NCBI GenBank assembly: GCA_039797965.1
Contig: JBDKGX010000014.1
Span: 1-40,212 of the forward strand
Length of the DNA: 40,212 bases
Reading direction: 5' to 3'
Source: Thiofilum sp039797965
GTDB taxonomy: Bacteria; Pseudomonadota; Gammaproteobacteria; Thiotrichales; Thiotrichaceae
In this document: positions 32,765 to 40,212 of the stretch, piece by piece
Layout: each line of letters begins with the position of its first letter
How positions within the stretch are numbered: position 1 is the stretch's first letter
Position numbers and translations under genes: made by a program
The notes under the pieces: generated by a model
The model's database searches: none
What the model saw: only the letters and a program-made list of their open reading frames with translations
What the model was told of the DNA's origin: nothing

Positions 32765-33418
32765 ATGTCTAAAGCACGTCATCTCAGTTTATTAGACCAA
32801 GTTTTAAGTGAAGTCGATCATGGCCTGCGTACTCTTCATGGCTCACTGGCTACGACTAACCGCCCTAATCCTGCAACAGGTTTAGCAGAAAAAACAGATA
32901 TGACTGATGATGAACGTGTATTGGCAGGTCGTTTAATGCGTATTAATCACGCGGGTGAGGTAGCTGCTCAAGGTTTATATCGGGGGCAAGCCTTTGTGGC
33001 TAAAACCCCAGCTACTCAACAACATCTACGTGATTCAGCCGTAGAGGAAAGCGACCATTTAGATTGGTGTAATCAGCGTCTGCAAGTACTAAACTCGCGT
33101 CCTAGCTTGCTAGGTTCTTTTTGGTACTGGGGCTCTTTCTCAATAGGGGCTGTCACAGGACAATTAGGTGATAAACTCAGCCTTGGGTTTGTTAAGGAAA
33201 CAGAGGATCAGGTCATTAATCATATCAATGAGCATTTGACCCGATTACCTGTTAATGATTTACCGGATCTTGCAGTTTTGCAGCAAATGAAGGCTGATGA
33301 AGATCATCATGGCAACGCTGCTATACAAGCAGGTGGGGCTAAATTACCTTGGCCTATGCGTAAGTTATTAATGCCTTTTCTATCTAAGGTAATGACCAAA
33401 ACCACTTATTACGTCTGA
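32765..33418 (+). CDS. coq7: 3-demethoxyubiquinol 3-hydroxylase (Coq7)
   Basis: 217 residues of the di-iron Coq7 family. Ligands are visible as E65 (RINHAGEVAAQGLY), the EESDH motif (E95 and H98), and E/H residues in ETEDQVINHINEHL and MKADEDHHGNAA. It performs the last ring hydroxylation in aerobic ubiquinone synthesis at the membrane. Some gammaproteobacteria use this enzyme in place of the flavoprotein UbiF. Its 3' end faces lipB across an AGTACT hairpin. Confidence 0.94.
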   Translation: MSKARHLSLLDQVLSEVDHGLRTLHGSLATTNRPNPATGLAEKTDMTDDERVLAGRLMRINHAGEVAAQGLYRGQAFVAKTPATQQHLRDSAVEESDHLDWCNQRLQVLNSRPSLLGSFWYWGSFSIGAVTGQLGDKLSLGFVKETEDQVINHINEHLTRLPVNDLPDLAVLQQMKADEDHHGNAAIQAGGAKLPWPMRKLLMPFLSKVMTKTTYYV

Positions 33419-33436
33419 AACTTCTTATCCTTGATA

Positions 33437-33477
33437 GAGTACTTTATCGTTGTATTTTTTATAAAGATAAAGTACTC
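33437..33477. terminator. Inverted AGTACT pair forming a hairpin between coq7 and lipB
   Basis: GAGTACTTTATC (33437-33448) pairs with GATAAAGTACTC (33466-33477) across a 17-base loop containing TTTTTT (33455-33460). It lies between convergent genes, and the right arm is inside the lipB coding region, encoding its last residues WSTLSL. Probably it acts as a shared terminator, though T-tails are imperfect. Confidence 0.65.
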
Positions 33478-34106
33478 CAGCTCACTGTCGAATAATTCAA
33501 CTTTTGAGCCAAATAATTAACAATAATAGTAGCTGCTTGATCTAAGGTTAACTGGATACCTAAATCACGACATTGAGTGACCTCAAGACCAGCATAACCA
33601 CAGGGATTAATGCGTTTAAAGGCACTTAAGTCCATATCCACATTTAAGCTCAAACCATGATAGGTACAGCCGCGTGAAACTCGCAGTCCTAACGCTGCAA
33701 TTTTTTTCCCTCTAACATAAACGCCCGGAGCATCACGATCACCTTGTGCTTCTATTCCAAATGTACTGAGTAGATGAATAATTGAGTTTTCAATTAGTAT
33801 CACCAGATCACGGATACCCAACTCTAAGCGTTTTAAATCTAGCAATAAGTACATCACTAATTGACCAGGACCGTGATAGGTGACTTGCCCACCTCTATCA
33901 ATGGGTATTACAGCAATATCACCTGCTTCTAAAATATGCTCTGGTTTGCCATTGCGCCCCAAGGTAAATACAGGCTTATGATTAATCAGCCAAATTTCGT
34001 CTGGAGATTGGGTTTCACGAGTACGTGTAAAAGCCTGCATAGCTTGCCAGACAGGCTCATACGCGGCTAACTGATCTAAGTGAGAACGAATCAATAGTGG
34101 CTGCAT
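33459..34106 (-). CDS. lipB: Octanoyl-[acyl-carrier-protein]:protein N-octanoyltransferase LipB
   Basis: 215 residues. The signature RGGQVTYHGPGQLVMYLLLD (71-90) is present, with the catalytic pair K135 (RGKKIAALGLRVSRG) and C169 (INPCGYAG), and a THG-like YHGLSLNVDMDL stretch. It transfers octanoate from ACP to lipoate-dependent enzymes. It follows ybeD by three bases in the order seen in E. coli. LipA does not follow. Confidence 0.95.
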   Translation of the reverse strand: MQPLLIRSHLDQLAAYEPVWQAMQAFTRTRETQSPDEIWLINHKPVFTLGRNGKPEHILEAGDIAVIPIDRGGQVTYHGPGQLVMYLLLDLKRLELGIRDLVILIENSIIHLLSTFGIEAQGDRDAPGVYVRGKKIAALGLRVSRGCTYHGLSLNVDMDLSAFKRINPCGYAGLEVTQCRDLGIQLTLDQAATIIVNYLAQKLNYSTVSWSTLSL

Positions 34107-34109
34107 AAT

Positions 34110-34376
34110 TTACAATAACCAAAGTACTTGATCACAAGCCTCTAAGTCTTTGTATAGAGCATCCAAATGGTCACGACTTTGTGCATGAAACGTAAAAGAC
34201 ATACTACGATACTTACCTGTACGACTTTGATGTTGGCGTAAATCAGCACCTTTTTCAATGGTACTACCCTGCCGAGCCGCAACTTCATTGACCTGTTGTT
34301 CAAATAAGGGGGTGGCATAGCCCACCACCTTAATTTGCATTAAATAGGGGTATTCTACTTGGGGTTGGTTTTGCAT
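34110..34376 (-). CDS. ybeD: YbeD family protein (DUF493)
   Basis: 88 residues, the same size as E. coli YbeD (87). Typical features are YPYLMQIKVVGYA near the start, SRTGKYRSMSFTFHAQSRDH in the middle and DALYKDLEACDQVLWLL at the end. It has a small ACT/ferredoxin-like fold of uncertain role, thought regulatory. It lies between dacA and lipB as in enterobacteria. Confidence 0.9.
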   Translation of the reverse strand: MQNQPQVEYPYLMQIKVVGYATPLFEQQVNEVAARQGSTIEKGADLRQHQSRTGKYRSMSFTFHAQSRDHLDALYKDLEACDQVLWLL

Positions 34377-34387
34377 TTATCCTTAGC

Positions 34388-35566
34388 CTAGTTAAACCAA
34401 GACTTGACCGAGTCCATCATTTGCCGCCACATACCACCTTCTTGTACGTCAGCTAAAGCAATTAAGGGCAGCTGTTTAATGACTTTGCCTTGGTCGGAGA
34501 AAACAATTTGTCCTAAAACATCACCACGCTTAACAGGGGCGTAAATTTCTTTACTAACCTGAACAGCGCCTTTTAGATTATTATAGTTACCTTTTTGCAC
34601 ACTGATATAGACGTCTTCTGTGACACCTGCGGGAACGGTTTCATCCTCACCTTTCCATACACGAGCCTCATGAAGGACTGAGTTAGCCGTATACATTTTG
34701 TGTGTTTCAAAGGTTCTAAAGCCATACTCTAGCAGTTTTTGACTATTTTCAGCCCGCGCATCTTCGCTAGCCGTACCTAACATAATCGAAATCAAGCGAG
34801 TATCTTGGCGTTTGGCTGATGCAACTAAACAATAACCCGCTTTATCTGTAAATCCGGTTTTCATGCCATCTACAGTAGCATCACGGAATAATAGTTTATT
34901 GCGGTTATATTGACGAATCTTATTGTAGGTAAACTCTTTTTCTGAATAGAGTTTATAACGGTCAGGAAACTCGGTGATAATCGCCTTAGCCAAAGTAGCA
35001 ATATCTCTGGCGGTGGTATAATGATTATCAATCGGCCAACCTGTCACATTCGAATAGTGGGTATCTTTCATACCCAACTCGACAGCCACTTGATTCATCT
35101 TATCTACATAAGCACTTTCACTACCTGCTACATGCTCAGCAATAGCAATGGCTGCATCATTTCCTGATTGGATGATTAGCCCTTTCATGAGCTTTTCTAG
35201 TTCAACCTTTTTGCCTACCTCAATGAACATACGGGAACCATCCATTTCCCATGCCCCTTGATTAATCAGTACTTGATCCTCAAGTTTAACAGTACCTTTT
35301 GCTAACTCTCGATACAGTACATACGCAGTCATTAACTTAGTAATGCTGGCGGGGTCTACACGTAGACTAGCATTGTAAGAGGCTAGCTCTGAGCCACTTT
35401 GATAATCCACCAATAAGAAACTATTAGCCGCAATTTCTGGCACGCCTGAGGCTAATGCTTGAACTTGATCGGGTGGCACTACAGGCACAACTTTCTCGAC
35501 TGCTGAAGCAGTACTTAGCCCTACTAATAATGCTAAAAAGCCTGTACGTATTATTGTTTTAAACAT
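34388..35566 (-). CDS. dacA: D-alanyl-D-alanine carboxypeptidase (PBP5/PBP6 family)
   Basis: 392 residues from ATG 35566 (MFKTIIRTGFLALL, a signal peptide; GGGAG upstream). The longer frame to 35617 would overlap rlpA. Active-site motifs: SITK at 74-77 with S74 nucleophile, SGN at 134-136 and KTG at 236-238. A C-terminal beta domain and an amphipathic anchor helix (MWRQMMDSVKSWFN) follow, as in PBP5. It trims the terminal D-alanine of peptidoglycan stem peptides at the outer face of the inner membrane. Confidence 0.93.
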   Translation of the reverse strand: MFKTIIRTGFLALLVGLSTASAVEKVVPVVPPDQVQALASGVPEIAANSFLLVDYQSGSELASYNASLRVDPASITKLMTAYVLYRELAKGTVKLEDQVLINQGAWEMDGSRMFIEVGKKVELEKLMKGLIIQSGNDAAIAIAEHVAGSESAYVDKMNQVAVELGMKDTHYSNVTGWPIDNHYTTARDIATLAKAIITEFPDRYKLYSEKEFTYNKIRQYNRNKLLFRDATVDGMKTGFTDKAGYCLVASAKRQDTRLISIMLGTASEDARAENSQKLLEYGFRTFETHKMYTANSVLHEARVWKGEDETVPAGVTEDVYISVQKGNYNNLKGAVQVSKEIYAPVKRGDVLGQIVFSDQGKVIKQLPLIALADVQEGGMWRQMMDSVKSWFN

Positions 35567-35600
35567 CTTGAAACTTACTCCCTGCCCGAATTGACATACG

Positions 35601-36449
35601 TTAGCCATTAATGCCAATAACTCGGAATTTTGCTAATCCATTACCTTCTAACGTATTTTTTACGTTATCGATTTCGCCTTGAGTGTAAAGGGGGCCAATG
35701 CGAACTTGGTGTACTTCACGCCCTTGAAATTGTGCGGTAGCCATTTCAGATTTACCCAAACCTGCAGCAGCTAGCCGCACATAAGTATCTACTGCTTCTG
35801 ATTGGGTAGGATAACTACCCACAATAATATAAAACACCTTACCCTGAGCCTGAGCTTTAATTTCGGGTGAAACTGATTTATTGGTATTAGTTAAACCTGC
35901 ATTGGGTGCAACATAAATTTGACTAGGGTCTTGAGTCGTTGTTTTATCAAGTCCCTCTACTATAACGGGTACGGCTGTATTATTAATCCCTAATGCGTTG
36001 GCAGCGGCTGTCGAGATTTGAATTAACGCTTTAGCATCATCTGGCACTCGATCATTAATCCGCACCACTACCGATCGCTTAGTATCTAGCCGTGTTATAC
36101 GCGCATCACTAGGAATGGGTAGGGTTCTATGTGCCGCCGAATAAGCTAGTGGCTCATAGTGCTCACAACCTGCTGTAGTTTTGCCTGCATCTTGATCTTT
36201 ATAAACCGTTGCCCAACCCTGCTCTTGATAACCTTGACCGGACGCTAATACGTTTACAACCTGTCCATCTAACTGATAAGCACGAGGATTACCACACAGT
36301 GCACTTGCTTTGGCGGTGGGATTAAGCAAAGGAATCGCCTCCACAGACTTTCCCTCTAAACTCTCACCCTCAAAAACAGAACAACCGCTTAGATAAAGTA
36401 CTCCTAAGCTCACCATCGAACGTGCTGCGTAACGCATTATAATCTTCAT
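35601..36449 (-). CDS. rlpA: RlpA-family septal/lytic lipoprotein with SPOR domain, divergent active site
   Basis: 282 residues. Lipoprotein signal (LSGC, Cys23), a double-psi beta-barrel domain (GWATVYKDQDAGKTTAGCEH then YSAAHRTLPIP and SVVVRINDRVPDDA) and a C-terminal SPOR domain (YIIVGSYPTQSEAVDTYVRL, VHQVRIGPLY) that binds denuded glycan. In standard RlpA the motif reads NDRGPF; here it is NDRVPDD, so the glycine after the arginine is valine. The catalytic aspartate and a candidate glutamate (GCEHYE) remain. It is followed by dacA as in E. coli. Confidence 0.87.
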   Translation of the reverse strand: MKIIMRYAARSMVSLGVLYLSGCSVFEGESLEGKSVEAIPLLNPTAKASALCGNPRAYQLDGQVVNVLASGQGYQEQGWATVYKDQDAGKTTAGCEHYEPLAYSAAHRTLPIPSDARITRLDTKRSVVVRINDRVPDDAKALIQISTAAANALGINNTAVPVIVEGLDKTTTQDPSQIYVAPNAGLTNTNKSVSPEIKAQAQGKVFYIIVGSYPTQSEAVDTYVRLAAAGLGKSEMATAQFQGREVHQVRIGPLYTQGEIDNVKNTLEGNGLAKFRVIGING

Positions 36450-36467
36450 ATTAGCCCCGTATAGAGT

Positions 36468-36494
36468 ACTTAATAAGCTAAGTGCCTATTAAGT
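36468..36494. other. Hairpin in the rodA-rlpA gap
   Basis: ACTTAATA (36468-36475) pairs with TATTAAGT (36487-36494), 19 bases upstream of the rlpA start codon and partly overlapping an AGTACT (36465-36470). AT-rich stem without T-run; it could be a weak terminator or simply lie in the rlpA leader. The gap is 105 bases and suggests rlpA may have its own promoter. Confidence 0.35.
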
Positions 36495-36554
36495 CGCAAA
36501 CCCCGATCCAGCTAGCTTAACACGCTAGAGCTGAACCGTACGCAATTAGAGCTA

Positions 36555-37667
36555 TTACTCATCACCTTGATAAATACGTTTACGTTTTTTCATGCCCATA
36601 ATAATACCAAAGGCAATCATCAAAGTAACAATCGATGTACCACCATAACTCACTAGAGGTAGAGGCACACCCACTACAGGCAACACGCCACTTACCATAC
36701 CGGTATTAACCAACAAGTAAATAAAGAAGGTCAAACTTAGGCTACCCGCTAATAATCGCCCAAAAGTATCTTCTCCTTTTGACGCAATATATAAACCACG
36801 CCAAATAATGAACAAATACAACGACAATAATGCCAAGTTACCCACTAAACCAAATTCTTCGCCAAATACCGCATAGATAAAATCAGTATGGCGCTCTGGT
36901 AAAAAGTCTAGATGAGATTGGTCACCCTTTCCCCAACCTTTACCATAAATACCACCCGCCCCTATCGCAATTTTTGACTGGTAAATGTGGTACCCCTCTT
37001 TTAAAACATCAACGTCCTCACTAATTAAAGTCAAAACACGCTGACGTTGGTACTCATGCATACCATAATGAAACATTAAAGGCGCTGCAATCGCCACTGC
37101 TGCCAAGGATCCCCCAATTAACCACCACGACATTCCCGCCAAATAAATGACGAAAATTCCTGCTACAGCAATTAGTAATGAAGTTCCCAAATCAGGTTGC
37201 TTCATGATTAAAAGCATGGGAATGAAGATTAAAATCAGGGCGATAATAATATCAATGAATCGTGGCGGCAGGCTTTTTTCAGAAAAATAATAAGCCACCA
37301 TCATAGGCACTGCTATTTTCATAATTTCAGCAGGTTGAATGTCTACGCCTACATATAACCAACGCGTAGCACCTTTTTTAGTTTCTCCAATGATTAATAC
37401 CAACACTAAAAGTACTATGCCAGTGCCATACAACCACACGACCCATTGGCGCAGAGTTTTACTTTGAACCTGCGACAATATCACCATCAAGGTTCCACCA
37501 ATCAGAAAATGTAAGCCTTGCCGATACACCATCTCAGATGACATATCACTAGCACTATATAGGGTTACGCCCCCTACAAATATCAATAACCCCAAGGCGG
37601 TAATCAAGACTAAATCAAGACGTTGTAAGATTTGCACCACTATGGGAGGTAGTAAACTATTAAACAT
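36555..37667 (-). CDS. mrdB: Rod-shape peptidoglycan glycosyltransferase RodA (MrdB)
   Basis: 370 residues, a ten-helix SEDS protein. Functional residues occur at the same numbers as in E. coli: E114 (QPAEIMKIA) and D262 (LPERHTDFIYAVFGEEFG). The family signature VPLPLVSYGGTSIVTLMIAFG is near the C-terminus. It polymerises lipid II into glycan strands in the elongasome with PBP2, whose gene ends three bases upstream of its start. Confidence 0.96.
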   Translation of the reverse strand: MFNSLLPPIVVQILQRLDLVLITALGLLIFVGGVTLYSASDMSSEMVYRQGLHFLIGGTLMVILSQVQSKTLRQWVVWLYGTGIVLLVLVLIIGETKKGATRWLYVGVDIQPAEIMKIAVPMMVAYYFSEKSLPPRFIDIIIALILIFIPMLLIMKQPDLGTSLLIAVAGIFVIYLAGMSWWLIGGSLAAVAIAAPLMFHYGMHEYQRQRVLTLISEDVDVLKEGYHIYQSKIAIGAGGIYGKGWGKGDQSHLDFLPERHTDFIYAVFGEEFGLVGNLALLSLYLFIIWRGLYIASKGEDTFGRLLAGSLSLTFFIYLLVNTGMVSGVLPVVGVPLPLVSYGGTSIVTLMIAFGIIMGMKKRKRIYQGDE

Positions 37668-37670
37668 GAT

Positions 37671-39665
37671 TTAGTGCCCTGTAGGAGTCGCAGAAACTTT
37701 TTTATTATTGACTAATGGATCAGTGGGTGTAGTGCCCGTTTGTGTAGGAGTGACATTAGCATCCGTAGGTGCATTAGGATCTACTTTGGGCTTAGGAACC
37801 AAGTACTCATCCATAATCGCTCGCGCCAAGGGTGCCGCTACCGAACTCCCCCCACCACCATTTTCTACAATCACTGACATAGCAATTTTAGGATTATTAG
37901 CAGGAGCAAACCCCACAAACAACGCATGATCATGTAAACGCTTAGCTAAGCGCTTAGCATCATATTTTGCATTTTGGGCAATACCAAAAACCTGCGCTGT
38001 GCCCGTTTTACCTGCCATCGTATAGCTAATATCTTCGCTGACTTTTTTGGCTGTACCATAGCTTGAGTTCACCACATTGATCATGCCGTTAATGGCTAAA
38101 TCCCAATACCGCGAATTTTTTAACGTGATTTTAGGTAAATAGTCGGGTGGAATCATCTCAGGTGGTTCGTTTTTGACTCGTCTTACCGCATGCAATAGCC
38201 TTGGTTTAATACGTACTCCGCGCATTGCTGTGGTTGATACAGCGTGAGCTAATTGCAGTGGAGTGGCTAACCAATAGCCTTGACCGATACCAATATTAAC
38301 AGTATCGCCCGGATACCAGACTTGTTTATAGCGTTTTTGTTTCCATTCTGGCGTAGGCATTAAACCAGCGGATTCAGACGGCAGATCAATGCCTGTTAAT
38401 TGTCCGAAACCATAACTGCGCATAAAGGCTGAGTACTTTTCCACCCCCATACGATAAGCCATATCGTAAAAGAAGGTATCGCACGATTGAGCAATCGCTC
38501 GATCAATTCCTACTGCACCATGTCCAGATTTTTTCCAACAACGATAACGATGTTTATTCCCTGGAATTTGGAAAAAACCAGGATCATAGGTCGTTTTGCT
38601 AGGCCAAATAACCCCTTCTTGTAACCCTCCTAAAGCCACCATGGGCTTGATCGTAGAGCCAGGAGGATACGCAGATTGTAAAGCGCGATTATATAAAGGA
38701 CGATCAGGGTTATCACGTAAATCGATATAATCTTTATGTGAAATACCATTAACGAATAAGTTAGGGTCAAAAGTCGGTACACTAGCCATCGCTAGTACTT
38801 CGCCACTTGACGGATCAATCGCAATAATCGCGCCACGCTCATCTTTTAGTAACTCTTCGGCTTTTAATTGCAGATTGATATCGATACTAAGAAATAAGTC
38901 TTGTCCCCCAACCGGTGGAATTTCTTTAATGACGCCTTTATGTTGCCCATGTGCATCGACTTCGACTTCAAGATAACCCGTCTGACCATGTAGCCGATCT
39001 TCGTGGGAAGCCTCAACGCCTGTTTTACCAATATGAGTACTCGCAGCATATTCATCGCGATTGAGATTTTTCATATCACGCTCATCAATGCGCCCTACAT
39101 ACCCAATCACATGGCTCGCTACCGCGCCATAGGGATAATTGCGTTCCATACGTACTTCAATATCAACGCCTGGAAAGCGGGGCTTATTAACGGCAAATTT
39201 GGCGACTTCTACATCGGTTAAATTTTCTTTTAATACCGTTGGTTGATAACGGCTCTTTTTACGCAGTTGTTGCATAAACAGACGCTGTTCTTTATCCGTA
39301 ATCGTAACAATATTATTGAGTTGACCTAAAAGTACTTCAATGTCGTCATAACGGCGTAAATTGTCGCCATTTAGATCAGGCACCCCATCTCGAATAATTT
39401 GTAATACATACTTGGTTTTGCTATCAGCTAGCAAAACCCCATTACGATCATAAATCTGCCCACGGGTTGGAGCCTTAGGAATACGCCGTTGATAATTTTG
39501 TAATGATAATTCGGTGTAATGGTCATGTTGTTTGACCTGTAAAAAATACATACGAGCTGCTATACCTGTTAAGGCTAGCAAGACAATTAATGCAGCGACG
39601 ATGGCACGGCTATTGAATAATTGTTGTTCATCACGCTCTGTTTTTATTGATAACCGTTCACCCAT
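37671..39665 (-). CDS. mrdA: Penicillin-binding protein 2 (peptidoglycan transpeptidase MrdA)
   Basis: 664 residues from ATG 39665 (MGERLSIKTERDEQQLF; the longer frame to 39716 runs through the leader hairpin). Membrane anchor about 20-44, pedestal region with KAPTRGQIYDRNGVLLADSK, then the transpeptidase: STIK 337-340 (S337 nucleophile), SCD 394-396 and KTG 553-555. The SxN motif being SCD is normal for PBP2. A Pro/Thr-rich tail of about 40 residues follows the catalytic domain. It cross-links peptidoglycan during rod elongation with RodA. Confidence 0.95.
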   Translation of the reverse strand: MGERLSIKTERDEQQLFNSRAIVAALIVLLALTGIAARMYFLQVKQHDHYTELSLQNYQRRIPKAPTRGQIYDRNGVLLADSKTKYVLQIIRDGVPDLNGDNLRRYDDIEVLLGQLNNIVTITDKEQRLFMQQLRKKSRYQPTVLKENLTDVEVAKFAVNKPRFPGVDIEVRMERNYPYGAVASHVIGYVGRIDERDMKNLNRDEYAASTHIGKTGVEASHEDRLHGQTGYLEVEVDAHGQHKGVIKEIPPVGGQDLFLSIDINLQLKAEELLKDERGAIIAIDPSSGEVLAMASVPTFDPNLFVNGISHKDYIDLRDNPDRPLYNRALQSAYPPGSTIKPMVALGGLQEGVIWPSKTTYDPGFFQIPGNKHRYRCWKKSGHGAVGIDRAIAQSCDTFFYDMAYRMGVEKYSAFMRSYGFGQLTGIDLPSESAGLMPTPEWKQKRYKQVWYPGDTVNIGIGQGYWLATPLQLAHAVSTTAMRGVRIKPRLLHAVRRVKNEPPEMIPPDYLPKITLKNSRYWDLAINGMINVVNSSYGTAKKVSEDISYTMAGKTGTAQVFGIAQNAKYDAKRLAKRLHDHALFVGFAPANNPKIAMSVIVENGGGGSSVAAPLARAIMDEYLVPKPKVDPNAPTDANVTPTQTGTTPTDPLVNNKKVSATPTGH

Positions 39666-39698
39666 AAATGGCAAGCCCCCAAGTGGTGACAATGGTGC

Positions 39699-39739
39699 AA
39701 TGGCCGTCGCAATCAAATTTGATCAAAAAGACGGCCATT
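39699..39739. other. Long nested inverted repeat between ppa and mrdA
   Basis: AATGGCCGTC (39699-39708) pairs perfectly with GACGGCCATT (39730-39739). Inside the loop, ATCAAATTTGAT (39712-39723) is a 12-base perfect palindrome. The structure lies 25 bases after the ppa stop and 34 bases before the mrdA start on the same strand. It lacks a downstream T-run on the minus strand, so it may be a processing or attenuation element, a protein-binding site, or a weak terminator for ppa. Confidence 0.55.
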
Positions 39740-39764
39740 TAAAAAGCGTTATATCATGCCAGAC

Positions 39765-40212
39765 TTAAGCTTTGCTGTCTTGAAAGCGCTTAATGCTTGC
39801 TAAAATTTCAGCTTTTGCGTCATCTGCATTGCCCCAGCCTTCTACTTTTACCCACTTACCAGGCTCTAACTCTTTGTAACGCTCAAAGAAATGCTTGATT
39901 TGCTGTAATAAAAGCTCTGGCAACTGCTCATAAGAAGTCACATCTTTATATTGAGGTGCTAATTTACCTGCAGGTACTGCAATAATTTTAGAATCACCAC
40001 CTGCCTCATCGCTCATTTTTAAAATGCCGATAGGACGAGCAGGAATCACACAACCATGTACTAATGGGTGAGGAGTGACTACCAATACGTCAGCAGGATC
40101 ACCATCTTCTGCTAAAGTATGAGGTACAAAACCATAGTTAGCTGGATAAAACATCGGTGCTGACATAAAACGGTCAACCATTAAAGCACCAGTCTCTTTA
40201 TCCACTTCGTAC
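39765..40212 (-). CDS. ppa: Inorganic pyrophosphatase, family I (5' end outside window)
   Basis: The frame is open to the window edge (YEVDKETGALMVDRFM...), so about 25-30 N-terminal residues are missing; a GTG at 40205 is internal. Catalytic acids typical of family I are present: FYPANYGFVPHTLAEDGDP with ADVLV, and GILKMSDEAGGDSKIIAVP. The ending HFFERYKELEPGKWVKVEGW is characteristic. It hydrolyses pyrophosphate in the cytoplasm and drives biosynthetic reactions forward. Confidence 0.95.
   Translation of the reverse strand, partial: YEVDKETGALMVDRFMSAPMFYPANYGFVPHTLAEDGDPADVLVVTPHPLVHGCVIPARPIGILKMSDEAGGDSKIIAVPAGKLAPQYKDVTSYEQLPELLLQQIKHFFERYKELEPGKWVKVEGWGNADDAKAEILASIKRFQDSKA

Larger units (their letters stand above)
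8..39336. repeat. Dispersed highly iterated palindrome AGTACT (93 copies counted by eye)
   Basis: AGTACT is its own reverse complement. Start positions: 8, 200, 654, 1719, 1871, 1889, 2137, 2429, 3062, 3177, 3878, 3900, 5243, 6364, 6496, 6675, 6700, 6747, 6811, 6897, 7022, 8664, 9084, 9158, 9416, 9693, 10003, 10079, 10437, 10708, 11152, 11889, 12312, 13689, 13708, 13729, 14127, 14346, 15145, 15220, 15409, 15446, 15502, 15553, 15619, 15664, 15760, 16427, 18620, 20456, 20849, 21071, 21118, 21390, 21421, 21451, 21541, 21794, 21830, 21953, 22412, 22676, 22832, 22978, 23221, 23277, 23453, 24302, 24565, 24694, 24750, 25614, 26870, 29066, 29262, 29868, 30440, 31183, 32338, 33085, 33438, 33471, 34123, 35268, 35510, 36397, 36465, 37411, 37802, 38432, 38794, 39036, 39331. 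Composition predicts about 10-12. Other NGTACN palindromes (GGTACC, CGTACG, TGTACA) appear only a handful of times each. The flanks are loose, with a mild preference for A before and T after. Function unknown. Confidence 0.93.

Overview
The window looks like ordinary core chromosome of a gammaproteobacterium with moderately low GC (low to mid 40s percent by eye). Conserved gene blocks support this: mrdA-mrdB-rlpA-dacA-ybeD-lipB, engB divergent from cytochrome c4, and gspG-H-I-J. The mix of a system II cytochrome c biogenesis pair (ResB/CcsA), a stand-alone NuoL/NuoM-type proton-pumping module, ubiquinone synthesis (Coq7) and rhombosortase would suit a sulfur-oxidising Thiotrichales relative (Thiothrix/Thiolinea/Thiofilum type). 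That placement is inference. I see no prophage, insertion sequence, CRISPR array, tRNA or rRNA.

Layout. 1-3328 (+): tail of a probable NuoL-like subunit and two tandem NuoM-like subunits. 3351-5205 (-): a frameshifted VOC-family gene, a PaaI-type thioesterase, a short low-molecular-weight phosphatase-like protein and a DUF1131/YfeY-like lipoprotein. 5206-5641: a 436-base gap without a convincing gene. 5642-6556 (+): a 5'-3' exonuclease. 6713-13465 (-): YheS-type ABC-F ATPase, RluE, ApbE, a dynamin-like membrane GTPase with a degenerate P-loop, a Met-rich coiled-coil membrane protein and a TPR-like membrane protein. 13755-20414 (-): RND adaptor, RND pump with a long extra C-terminal tail, and a Pro/Ala-rich exported protein. 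20521-22497 (-): type II secretion pseudopilins G, H, I and J. 22602-26916 (+): rhombosortase, ComF, YicC, a CbpA-like co-chaperone and a single-PDZ HtrA protease. 27105-27284 (+): a probable small RNA next to engB (27300-27935, -). 28185-33418 (+): cytochrome c4, ResB, CcsA, a DsbA-like oxidoreductase and Coq7. 33459-39665 (-): LipB, YbeD, PBP5-type carboxypeptidase, RlpA, RodA and PBP2. 39765-end (-): inorganic pyrophosphatase, cut by the window edge.

How the genes work together. 28185-32762 encodes a c-type cytochrome, both halves of the haem-ligation machine and a thiol oxidoreductase, a coherent periplasmic cytochrome-maturation unit. The mrd block supplies elongation peptidoglycan synthesis and trimming. 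Pseudopilins and the divergent rhombosortase fit a type II secretion pathway with GlyGly-CTERM clients.

The most unusual signal is not a gene. The palindrome AGTACT occurs 93 times by my hand count, against roughly 10-12 expected from composition. It is spread through genes on both strands and in all three reading frames. It also sits as inverted pairs in hairpins at gene ends, as known DNA uptake sequences do. This suggests a HIP1-like highly iterated palindrome or a new uptake/methylation signal.
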